Below are positions 1 to 5,312 of a stretch of 7,004 bases of DNA, in pieces. The DNA comes from Patescibacteria group bacterium (GTDB lineage: Bacteria; Patescibacteriota; UBA1384; XYA2-FULL-43-10; CAINNR01), in contig JAQVAO010000027.1 in the NCBI GenBank assembly GCA_028690755.1, forward strand, positions 1 to 7,004. Direction: 5' to 3'. Below the pieces are notes generated by a model. The model made no database searches. It was not told the DNA's origin and saw only the letters and a list, made by a program, of their open reading frames with translations. The first letter of the stretch is position 1. Each line of letters begins with the position of its first letter. The position numbers and the translations under genes are program-made.

Positions 1-1
1 T

Positions 2-727
2 TCAAGAAAGAAGTATTCTCAAGATCGCTCAACGGTCGAGAATATGATTATAGAAAAATCCCGTGAGCTTGAAGAAGAGCTGCGCGCTGAATCTCAGTCA
101 TTTTTTAATGCTGATAAAGATGACAGAAAGAACGATTCGGTTGTGAGCTATGGGGCAGTAGCTGCAGCGCAAGGCGAAAATAGTGATCGTGCAGGTAAGT
201 CGAGCGGGGAGGAAGTGCGTTCCTTTAATTCTATCAAAGAAAAAAAACCAGAAGTTCAGAATCAAGGCAGAGTAGCAGAGTCAGATAGCCCAAAGACAGA
301 TAATGAAAAGGAAAAAAAGCCAAGATTTTTGAGATGGCAAAATATCATAGGGGATAAAATATATAAAGAGCAAACCGCTCGCGGCGGGATTAAGTGGTTT
401 GTTGGTGATAAAATCGATGAAGAAACTCTTCAAGAACAGGGAATTGTTATTGATGAAAAAGGTAGGGAAATGATCGAAGTTATGGACAAAATTTATCCAC
501 ACGCAGACAAGCCAGCAATTAAAAAAGATCGCAATAGTGATGACAAAAAACCAGATAGTGGTGACAAAGGAGACGGAGAAGCCAAAGATAGTAAAAAGGA
601 ACGTGAGAATGACAAACCAGCCGGATCGCCAGCATCATCAAATAGTCAGGACGCCGCAGCGGTAAATAAGAGTTCTGGAGACAATGGAAAGCTTTTGTCT
701 GAGGGTGTTGCTGTTGATTTAAGTTAG
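2..727 (+). CDS. Hypothetical charged, low-complexity protein (5' end cut by window edge)
   Basis: I do not recognise this protein. The frame is open from base 2 with no stop before the first ATG at 44, and no Shine-Dalgarno sequence precedes that ATG. The gene therefore probably starts left of the window and 44 is likely an internal methionine. Counting from that methionine, residues 1-20 look helical and acidic (SRELEEELRAE). Residues 21-93 and 156-227 are rich in K, D, E, S, N and G and are probably disordered. Residues about 95-155 are the only part that looks folded, with W98, W118, two GDKI motifs (103-106, 121-124) and a hydrophobic stretch at 133-150. There is no signal peptide or membrane segment in the visible part. 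It could be the C-terminal tail of a larger protein. It ends in TAG and is followed by a terminator. The base composition is purine-rich on the coding strand. Coding status is likely from frame length; function is unknown. Confidence 0.75.
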   Translation, partial: SRKKYSQDRSTVENMIIEKSRELEEELRAESQSFFNADKDDRKNDSVVSYGAVAAAQGENSDRAGKSSGEEVRSFNSIKEKKPEVQNQGRVAESDSPKTDNEKEKKPRFLRWQNIIGDKIYKEQTARGGIKWFVGDKIDEETLQEQGIVIDEKGREMIEVMDKIYPHADKPAIKKDRNSDDKKPDSGDKGDGEAKDSKKERENDKPAGSPASSNSQDAAAVNKSSGDNGKLLSEGVAVDLS

Positions 728-748
728 AATTTATTAATTATTTTTTAG

Positions 749-771
749 ACGCCAAAAAAACGGCGTTTTTT
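749..771 (+). terminator. Intrinsic terminator after the charged-protein gene
   Basis: ACGCC (749-753) pairs perfectly with GGCGT (762-766) around an 8-base A-rich loop, and a run of T follows (766-771). It starts 22 bases after the TAG of the upstream + strand gene. On the opposite strand no T-run follows the stem, so it works in the + direction only. The stem is short but G+C-rich in an AT-rich setting. Confidence 0.8.
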
Positions 772-977
772 GTTTATATGGTAGGGGAGAGCAGAAATTT
801 TGCATTTTATATTTTTGAATATATTTTGCCAAAATGTTTACAAAAATTTTTAAAATATTCTGAAAAATAAAAGGGAAGATAAATTTGTATTTTTTTGTAC
901 CCTTTATTTGAGCCAATTTTACTGAGTTAATATTCATTAGCTCATGTCAAATAACAGATAGTTTATCGATTTATTTA

Positions 978-1011
978 ATACTGTCGCATAAGATACATTA
1001 TGCGACAGTAT
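978..1011. other. dif-like Xer recombination site (perfect inverted repeat)
   Basis: A perfect 14-bp inverted repeat surrounds a 6-base centre, GATACA (992-997). The inner part has the exact layout of a Xer site: an 11-base arm CTGTCGCATAA (981-991), the 6-base centre, then an 11-base arm TTATGCGACAG (998-1008). Read on the - strand the centre is TGTATC, giving an uninterrupted 12-base match, CGCATAATGTAT, to the core of E. coli dif as I recall it, followed after one mismatch by TTATG. Unlike E. coli dif, the two arms are perfectly symmetric, so the XerC and XerD half-sites are not distinguished in their outer bases. No T-run follows on either strand, so it is not an intrinsic terminator. It sits in a convergent intergenic region. 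The structure is certain; its use as a recombination site is inferred. Confidence 0.6.
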
Positions 1012-1016
1012 ACAAT

Positions 1017-1028
1017 TTTGAGCTCAAA
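1017..1028. repeat. 12-bp perfect palindrome next to the dif-like site
   Basis: TTTGAGCTCAAA is a perfect palindrome beginning 6 bases after the outer end of the dif-like repeat. It could be a binding site for a dimeric protein, but a palindrome of this length may also occur by chance in a region of this size. Confidence 0.4.
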
Positions 1029-1063
1029 TAATGGCTTAAATCACCTACATTCAAAGCAAAAAG

Positions 1064-1083
1064 GCCCCAGAATGCCCCAGAAT
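1064..1083. repeat. Tandem duplication of a 10-bp G+C-rich unit
   Basis: The unit GCCCCAGAAT occurs twice head to tail (1064-1073 and 1074-1083) with no mismatch. It stands out because the surroundings are strongly AT-rich. It may be a replication-slippage duplication or a paired protein-binding site; nothing in the sequence decides between these. Confidence 0.6.
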
Positions 1084-1298
1084 TAATTTTTAATCTACTT
1101 GCTACTATTTGTACTCCCCAGACTTAATATCTTGTACCATCTTACTTCAGTGTCATATATCTCGGTGGCTTATCAAAGACTACAATGTATTTTCCTCTGC
1201 CTTAGTTTATGGCCCAATCTGATCATTGTTGAAGAAAATTTCAAACTGACGATACGACTTATATTAGCGGTTAAAAAAATCAATATTAATTAGACATC

Positions 1299-1326
1299 AA
1301 AAAAATGCAATTATATTTTGCATTTT
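1299..1326 (-). terminator. AT-rich hairpin, possible backup terminator for secDF
   Basis: AAAATGCAA (1302-1310) pairs perfectly with TTGCATTTT (1318-1326) around a 7-base loop. On the - strand the stem runs into seven consecutive T (opposite 1305-1299). Only two of the nine pairs are G-C, so the stem is weak. On the + strand it is followed by TTTTATTT and could also act in that direction. It lies about 80-107 bases beyond the secF stop, downstream of a better candidate at 1371-1426. Confidence 0.4.
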
Positions 1327-1370
1327 ATTTTATAGGATAATTTGCTGTAATCGTGAGATTATTGTAGGCA

Positions 1371-1426
1371 AAAATAAAAAAGTGATTTTTCTCTGTTAGA
1401 CTCCCCTACCTGTGAGAAAGGTCACT
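1371..1426 (-). terminator. Intrinsic terminator overlapping the end of secF
   Basis: On the - strand AGTGACCTTTCTC (opposite 1426-1414) pairs with GAGAAAAATCACT (opposite 1393-1381), with a 2x2 internal mismatch (CC against AA) and a 20-base loop. The stem is followed directly by two runs of five T separated by one A (opposite 1380-1371). The 5' arm lies in the last codons of secF and the stop codon is in the loop. The large loop and the mismatch lower certainty, but position and T-tract fit the end of the secD-secF transcript. Confidence 0.55.
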
Positions 1427-2314
1427 ACCATTTTTACTCCAAACAACGAGAATAATTGATGCAATGAAAATTGATGAATAAGTTCCGAAAGTGATGCCTG
1501 CTATTAGAATTAATACAAAATGTCTAATTGATTCCCCGCCGATAAGGAATAGTGCTGTTAAAACCAAGATTGTTGTTAGGGACGTGTTTATTGATCTTGA
1601 TAGAGTTTGAATTATACTGTCATTTGCCAAGGTTTCAATATCACTTTCTGGCTTACGAATTAAGTTTTCCCTGAGTCGGTCAAAAACAACGATGGTGTCA
1701 TGGACAGAAAAACCCATAATAGTTAGTAGCGCTGTTATAAATAAAGCGTCAACCTGCATCCAGCTGTAAAAATGTCCAACAATGGATACAAAGCCAGTAG
1801 TGATGATTAAGTCATGAATCAGAGCAGCTACGGCGGCTAAGCCGAAGCGCCAAGAGCTAGCCGGTTTTGGTGTCCGGCGAAAAGCGTATGCGATGTAGAG
1901 AATGATTGCAATCGAAGCAATGACAACCGACCAAATAGTTTTATTGGTTAAATCTCGACTAACTACCGGGCCGACTGTTTGGTAGTTTTCTTCTGCAACT
2001 TTGTCAGAAAATTCAGATTTTAAATTCTCGATAAACAGACTGTGTTCATTTGTTGAAAGGTCATCTGTTCTAATGATGACTTTATTGTTGTCAGAAGTTC
2101 TAACGGAGTCGATTTTTAATCCGCTTTCTCCGCCGATTTCGCGGATTTTATTTAAATTTTCCTCAGCGTTGGGAAGTGATATCTCTATGTTTGATCCACC
2201 ACGAAAATCAATACTCAAATTCAGTTTCCAGGTGAATATTGATATTATACTCAGAATAGTTAAAAGAAGTGAAAAGCCAAAAAAATAATTTCGATTTTTT
2301 ACGACATTAAACAT
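1406..2314 (-). CDS. secF: Protein translocase subunit SecF
   Basis: SecF partners SecD in the cytoplasmic membrane. The SecDF complex uses the proton-motive force to help pull proteins through SecYEG in the late stages of export. The 302-residue length is normal for SecF. The first membrane helix is at about 11-29, followed by the signature IDFRGG (35-40), an extracytoplasmic domain to about 125 with VGPVVSRDL (114-122), then five helices at about 128-145, 158-180, 188-211, 245-260 and 264-292. The conserved GFSVHDTIVVFDRLREN block (201-217) and ALIHD (164-168) are typical of the family. The ATG is supported by AGGAG at 8 bases spacing. The start overlaps the end of secD by 8 bases, so translation is probably coupled. 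The stop is TAG, inside a hairpin that likely terminates the transcript. All expected helices are present and nothing appears missing. Confidence 0.97.
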   Translation of the reverse strand: MFNVVKNRNYFFGFSLLLTILSIISIFTWKLNLSIDFRGGSNIEISLPNAEENLNKIREIGGESGLKIDSVRTSDNNKVIIRTDDLSTNEHSLFIENLKSEFSDKVAEENYQTVGPVVSRDLTNKTIWSVVIASIAIILYIAYAFRRTPKPASSWRFGLAAVAALIHDLIITTGFVSIVGHFYSWMQVDALFITALLTIMGFSVHDTIVVFDRLRENLIRKPESDIETLANDSIIQTLSRSINTSLTTILVLTALFLIGGESIRHFVLILIAGITFGTYSSIFIASIILVVWSKNGSDLSHR

Positions 2315-3602
2315 TTAACAATCTCCTAAAACGGGTTTTTGAAATAATTACCAAAAAGTTTCTGCTGACGGTGATTGCGGTAAACATTGAAACTAGTACA
2401 CCGATTGAAAGAGTCAGGGCAAAACCTTTTATAATTCCTGTGCCGAAATAAAATAATATTATACAAGTGATAATAGTTGATATATTCGAGTCGCGGATTG
2501 AGCTCCAAGCCCTTCTGAATCCCTCTTCAATCGAACCGATAACATCTTTCCCAGAGCGCAATTCTTCCCTTGTTCTTTCAAATATTAAGATATTGGCGTC
2601 AACTGCCATGCCGATAGAAAGAATAAAGCCAGCGATTCCAGCAAGAGTCATGGTGACCGGTATTGTTTTGAATAGCGCTAAAGTCAAAAGTGAATAAATT
2701 ATTAAAGCTACTACCGAAATTACTCCAGGAATTTTATAATGAACGACCATAAAGAGACCTACCAAAAATAGACCGATTATTCCGGCAATCAGGCTCATTT
2801 TTACTGATTGTGCGCCAAGACTTGCGCCAACGTTTTGTTGGCCGATAATTTTTGCCGGTATTGGTAGTACACCTTCGTTTAATCTATCAGCTAACATTTT
2901 TGCTTCTTTGATATCTTTTTGCCCAGTTATAATCGCCTTACCATCAGTAATCTCTGATTGGACTGTGGGGGCTGAAACTATTCGATTATCGAGCACGATG
3001 GCGATTTGTTTTTGAAGATTTTCTTTTGTCAATTTTGCAAATTTTTCTTTGCCAGCGTTGTTGAAGCTCAAAGAAACTACTGGCTGACTTTGCCCCATAC
3101 TCTGATCCTGGTTTTCGTAAGTAACATCCGCCTTTATCAGATCCTTCCCTGTTAATTCCGTTGGTTGCCAATATCCCGGCAGGGTGTAAGAATCTTCGTA
3201 ATAATCGTTGAGCTGAACACCGCTAGTGGCATCAGCTGCTTCAGTCATAAAAACTAGTTCATATGTTTGGCCGATAACAGAGATCGCTTCTTCGATATCG
3301 TTGACCCCAGGAAGCTGTATTAAAATTTGATCGCTCCCCTGTTCTTGGATAGTTGGTTCGGCAACACCAAGACGGTCAATTCTTTGACGAAAAACATTAA
3401 TTAAATTATTTAAATCTTTTGATTTATCTTCTGATTTTGAGAGGTCGGCTTGATATATGATTTCTGTTCCCCCCTGTAAATCCAAGCCGAGACGTGTTTT
3501 TATTTCACGACCAAAAATATCAGGTCCTTTTGGAATATCAATAATTATTGATAGCGCCAACAAAACAACGATAATTGATAGTGTTATCCAAGTATTTTTC
3601 AT
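2307..3602 (-). CDS. secD: Protein translocase subunit SecD (short form)
   Basis: SecD is the larger membrane subunit of SecDF, which assists late Sec-dependent export using the proton-motive force. The 431 residues are fewer than the roughly 600 of E. coli SecD; shorter forms are common in other bacteria. The first helix is at about 5-22. The motif RLGLDLQGGTE (37-47) is followed by the extracytoplasmic P1 region, with FRQRIDRLGVAEPTIQEQG (71-89) and QILIQLPG (92-99), extending to about 265. Five further helices lie at about 268-288, 292-311, 315-340, 372-390 and 394-418. The blocks GMAVDANILIFERTREEL (331-348) and GFRRAWSSIRDSNIS (361-375) are family signatures; the aspartate of VDAN (D335) matches the position of the functional membrane aspartate. 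The ATG has no Shine-Dalgarno sequence but lies 14 bases after a good -10 box, suggesting a very short leader. Together with secF it forms a two-gene operon; no yajC is present in the window. Confidence 0.97.
   Translation of the reverse strand: MKNTWITLSIIVVLLALSIIIDIPKGPDIFGREIKTRLGLDLQGGTEIIYQADLSKSEDKSKDLNNLINVFRQRIDRLGVAEPTIQEQGSDQILIQLPGVNDIEEAISVIGQTYELVFMTEAADATSGVQLNDYYEDSYTLPGYWQPTELTGKDLIKADVTYENQDQSMGQSQPVVSLSFNNAGKEKFAKLTKENLQKQIAIVLDNRIVSAPTVQSEITDGKAIITGQKDIKEAKMLADRLNEGVLPIPAKIIGQQNVGASLGAQSVKMSLIAGIIGLFLVGLFMVVHYKIPGVISVVALIIYSLLTLALFKTIPVTMTLAGIAGFILSIGMAVDANILIFERTREELRSGKDVIGSIEEGFRRAWSSIRDSNISTIITCIILFYFGTGIIKGFALTLSIGVLVSMFTAITVSRNFLVIISKTRFRRLLNV
2315..2327 (-). promoter_or_regulatory. 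Shine-Dalgarno site of secF
   Basis: AGGAG lies opposite 2327-2323, 8 bases before the secF ATG and inside the last codons of secD. It is the only strong ribosome-binding sequence seen in front of a start in this window. It fixes the secF start and suggests reinitiation or coupling after secD. Confidence 0.8.
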
Positions 3603-3616
3603 ATATCTATATGGAT

Positions 3617-3645
3617 ATTTTATGCGAGATTAGCTATTTAGTCAA
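3617..3645 (-). promoter_or_regulatory. Sigma70-type promoter of secD-secF
   Basis: TTGACT (opposite 3645-3640) and TAAAAT (opposite 3622-3617) are separated by exactly 17 bases. Each box has five of six consensus bases. It lies in the 51-base gap after the RHH-nucleotidyltransferase gene. Transcription would start around 3609-3611, only about 8 bases before the secD ATG, leaving no room for a Shine-Dalgarno sequence. A small inverted repeat, ATATC/GATAT (3603-3618), covers the start-point region but may be chance. Confidence 0.75.
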
Positions 3646-3653
3646 CCTAAAAT

Positions 3654-4280
3654 TTATATCAGTGGGTAAAAAACTAATTTATTTTCGCTGGCGAGTTTGG
3701 GAAACACATCCTCTTCCAGCATTGAGAAGCCCTGACCTATATAATTGAAAACTTCGGGTTCTAGAATGTAGTATCCTTTTAGTTTGGCCATATCTTTAGT
3801 AGCTACAGTTATAACTGATAAATGTTGTCGATGAAAATCAACTAAATTTTTAACATTGATATTCATTGTTTCATCTATATTTATCACGACAAAAGTTTTT
3901 TTAATTTTTTCTTTTATTGGCAGTAGTGCACCAGCTGTTCCCTCCCCGCCCTCAATATAATTAATTTTTATACCAAATTTTTTGCCATCGCCTAAAACAT
4001 TTTTAATTTTGTCACCTAAAAAGCCAACAGCAATAACTACTTCGTCAAAACCAAACCTTTTTAACCCTCTAATTGCTTCTTCAATTGAAGGGAGAAGTTT
4101 CATTGCCCCTTTGCCTCCAGCCATTATTATTGCAAAACTTATTTGACTCAGCCCCAATGACTCTGAAACTAAAAGCTCTATTGCGTGAGATCGATTACGC
4201 ATTTTTACACCATCGATTCTTTGATCGATTTTTTGCAATAGATCTTCTCTAATTGAAATTGTAATTCGCTCTCTTTTCAT
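3654..4280 (-). CDS. Ribbon-helix-helix domain fused to a reduced sugar-nucleotidyltransferase-like domain
   Basis: Residues 1-43 look like a ribbon-helix-helix DNA-binding domain: strand RITISI (5-10), helix REDLLQKIDQ (11-20), then NRSHAIELLVSESL (29-42). From 48 on the protein resembles nucleotidyltransferases that activate sugar 1-phosphates (RmlA, GlmU N-terminal and mannose-1-phosphate guanylyltransferase types): IIMAGGKG (51-58), EVVIAVGFLGDKI (80-92), GGEGTAGAL (111-119), VVINIDE (131-137) and YYILEPEVFNYI (170-181). Important parts are absent. The GTR of the phosphate loop is GAM (58-60), the PKP lysine segment is missing or shortened to KLLP (61-64), the usual NGD is NID, the EKP segment before the late strand is gone, and the chain stops at YPLI with no C-terminal domain. 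At 208 residues it is shorter than active enzymes even with the added domain. A ligand-sensing regulator without catalysis is one reading; a minimal active enzyme is another. It has its own promoter, flanked by an inverted repeat. No frameshift restoring the missing end was seen downstream. Confidence 0.85.
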   Translation of the reverse strand: MKRERITISIREDLLQKIDQRIDGVKMRNRSHAIELLVSESLGLSQISFAIIMAGGKGAMKLLPSIEEAIRGLKRFGFDEVVIAVGFLGDKIKNVLGDGKKFGIKINYIEGGEGTAGALLPIKEKIKKTFVVINIDETMNINVKNLVDFHRQHLSVITVATKDMAKLKGYYILEPEVFNYIGQGFSMLEEDVFPKLASENKLVFYPLI

Positions 4281-4285
4281 AAGTA

Positions 4286-4345
4286 GTAATACAAAATTAG
4301 CATATACTTTGAACTGCTGTCAAATAGAGTATGAATTTGTATTAC
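4286..4345. repeat. Inverted repeat bracketing a promoter, candidate operator
   Basis: GTAATACAAA (4286-4295) and its exact complement TTTGTATTAC (4336-4345) are 40 bases apart, with centres 50 bases apart, close to five helical turns. An AATT follows inside both arms, with one extra A in the left arm. The left arm overlaps the -10 end and the start point of the RHH-nucleotidyltransferase promoter; the right arm is 12 bases upstream of its -35 and overlaps the stop codon of the preceding gene. The encoded RHH domain could bind here to control its own gene; this is inference. Confidence 0.45.
4294..4323 (-). promoter_or_regulatory. Sigma70-type promoter of the RHH-nucleotidyltransferase gene
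   Basis: A perfect -35 box TTGACA (opposite 4323-4318) is followed after 18 bases by TAATTT (opposite 4299-4294), which is preceded by TGC and so forms an extended -10 element. The -10 ends 13 bases before the ATG at 4280, so the predicted leader is only about 6 bases. No Shine-Dalgarno sequence is present. The promoter lies in the gap after the pseudouridine synthase gene. Confidence 0.75.
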
Positions 4346-5310
4346 AACTGCTTAATTTCATCAAGAGAGCTAATTAGGGCTATGAAATCTTTCGGCATAC
4401 TGGATAGCACTTTAATGACTTTTTCATCAGGGGATTTAAATTCAATTGATTTAGCATGTAAAAGCTGTCTTTTAACTTTACAATTCCTTGATAATAAATA
4501 ACTTTCTTTTATTTTGTAAACTTTATCACCTAATACGGGGTGCCCCAAGTTTTTGAGTTGCAGTCTAATTTGATGAGTTCTGCCAGTTTTTATCTCTAAA
4601 TTAAGAAGGGTAATTTTTTCTTTGGTCTTTGGTAAACAGAAATATTTTTCAGCTGAGTAATGTGTGATTGCAGTTTTGCCCGATATCCCCTCTGCCATTT
4701 TTGTCCGATTTTTTTTATCGCGTGAAATTCTACTCACTAAATTGCCTGATTCTGGAGTCCAGCCGAAAACAACCGCCTGATATTTCTTTCCCACTTTGCG
4801 TTGTTTAATTTGTCCTACTAAATATTCGAGTGTTTTCTTGTTTTTTGCCACTATTATTACACCGCTCGTATCTTTATCCAGGCGATGAACAATACCCGGG
4901 CGTAGCTTTGAAATTTCTGTATTATCATGTCTTGCCGATGATATTTCTGGATATTTTGACAGAAGCGCATTAACTAGTGTGTGTTTTTCATTTTTAACTC
5001 CTGGATGAACGACAATTCCTGCCGGTTTATTGATGACTGCTAAATCGTTATTTTCGTATAGAACTTCGATTGGAATTTCTTCAGCCTTTGCCTCTTTTTT
5101 GTTTTTAATCAAATTATCAATGTTTATTTCGATAATATCTCCGACGGAAGTTTTATAAGAAGATTTTTTATTCTTGCCATTTACTTTTACGAAATCGCCT
5201 GTCTCAATTTTTTTCTGAATTTCATTGCGACTAAATTTTTTAAATCTGTGATGAAGAATTTGATCAAGCCTTTGATTAGATTCTTTTTCAGATATAATAA
5301 TCTGTTGCAT
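4342..5310 (-). CDS. rluD: RluA/RluD-family 23S rRNA pseudouridine synthase
   Basis: This enzyme converts specific uridines in RNA to pseudouridine, most likely in 23S rRNA of the large ribosomal subunit. An N-terminal S4 RNA-binding domain occupies about 12-62 (RLDQIL at 14-19; GDFVKVNGK at 38-46). The catalytic domain starts near 84 with LAVINKPAGIVVHPG (90-104). The signature HRLDKDTSG (142-150) carries the catalytic aspartate D145. Other conserved blocks are KYQAVVFG (176-183), GRTHQIRLQL (243-252), LGHPVLGD (255-262) and RQLLHAKSIEF (281-291). The 322-residue length matches RluD (326 in E. coli). The ATG lies 2 bases after the stop of the upstream deacetylase gene with no Shine-Dalgarno sequence, so the two are probably co-transcribed and translationally coupled. 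The family is certain; assignment to RluD rather than RluC or RluA rests on the S4 domain and length only. Confidence 0.93.
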   Translation of the reverse strand: MQQIIISEKESNQRLDQILHHRFKKFSRNEIQKKIETGDFVKVNGKNKKSSYKTSVGDIIEINIDNLIKNKKEAKAEEIPIEVLYENNDLAVINKPAGIVVHPGVKNEKHTLVNALLSKYPEISSARHDNTEISKLRPGIVHRLDKDTSGVIIVAKNKKTLEYLVGQIKQRKVGKKYQAVVFGWTPESGNLVSRISRDKKNRTKMAEGISGKTAITHYSAEKYFCLPKTKEKITLLNLEIKTGRTHQIRLQLKNLGHPVLGDKVYKIKESYLLSRNCKVKRQLLHAKSIEFKSPDEKVIKVLSSMPKDFIALISSLDEIKQL

Positions 5311-5312
5311 TG

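Larger units (their letters stand above)
728..1405. other. Convergent intergenic region without a credible gene
   Basis: About 680 AT-rich bases separate the + strand gene on the left from the - strand secF on the right. Both strands were read. The open frames present (734-937 on - and 1099-1293 on +) have no ribosome-binding site, are of biased hydrophobic or AT-rich composition, and resemble no family. The region holds a + strand terminator, a dif-like inverted repeat (978-1011), a 12-bp palindrome (1017-1028), a 10-bp tandem duplication (1064-1083), and two hairpins that could end - strand transcription (1299-1326 and 1371-1426). No tRNA or rRNA pattern was seen. The stretch 1090-1290 shows nothing that I can interpret. 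Confidence 0.7.

Noticed and set aside
281..502. Open frames antisense to the charged-protein gene and to secF, secD and rmuC
   Set aside because: They lie wholly within stronger coding frames on the other strand and show no family motif, so they are shadows.
734..937. Open frame of 67 codons on the - strand
   Set aside because: AT-rich with a lysine, phenylalanine and isoleucine bias expected of random AT-rich DNA. It runs through the + strand terminator, has no ribosome-binding site and resembles no family.
978..1011. Strong hairpin read as an intrinsic terminator
   Set aside because: No T-run follows the stem on either strand, and terminators with T-runs are already present on both sides. 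The dif-like reading explains the 11-6-11 layout better.
1099..1293. Open frame of 64 codons on the + strand
   Set aside because: It begins with TTG, has no Shine-Dalgarno sequence, and its hydrophobic content does not form a clear membrane helix pattern. It ends next to an AT-rich hairpin.
728..1405. tRNA, small RNA gene or CRISPR array in the intergenic region
   Set aside because: No T-loop or cloverleaf pattern, no regularly spaced repeats, and no promoter-terminator pair that would frame a small RNA.
3603..3618. ATATC/GATAT inverted repeat at the secD start point as an operator
   Set aside because: Only five bases per arm and made almost entirely of A and T; chance is likely.
3654..3660. 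Frameshift truncating the nucleotidyltransferase-like gene
   Set aside because: The 51 bases after the stop contain a promoter and, in no frame, a recognisable continuation of the enzyme's C-terminal part. Short gaps are also present inside the protein, so a single frameshift would not explain it.
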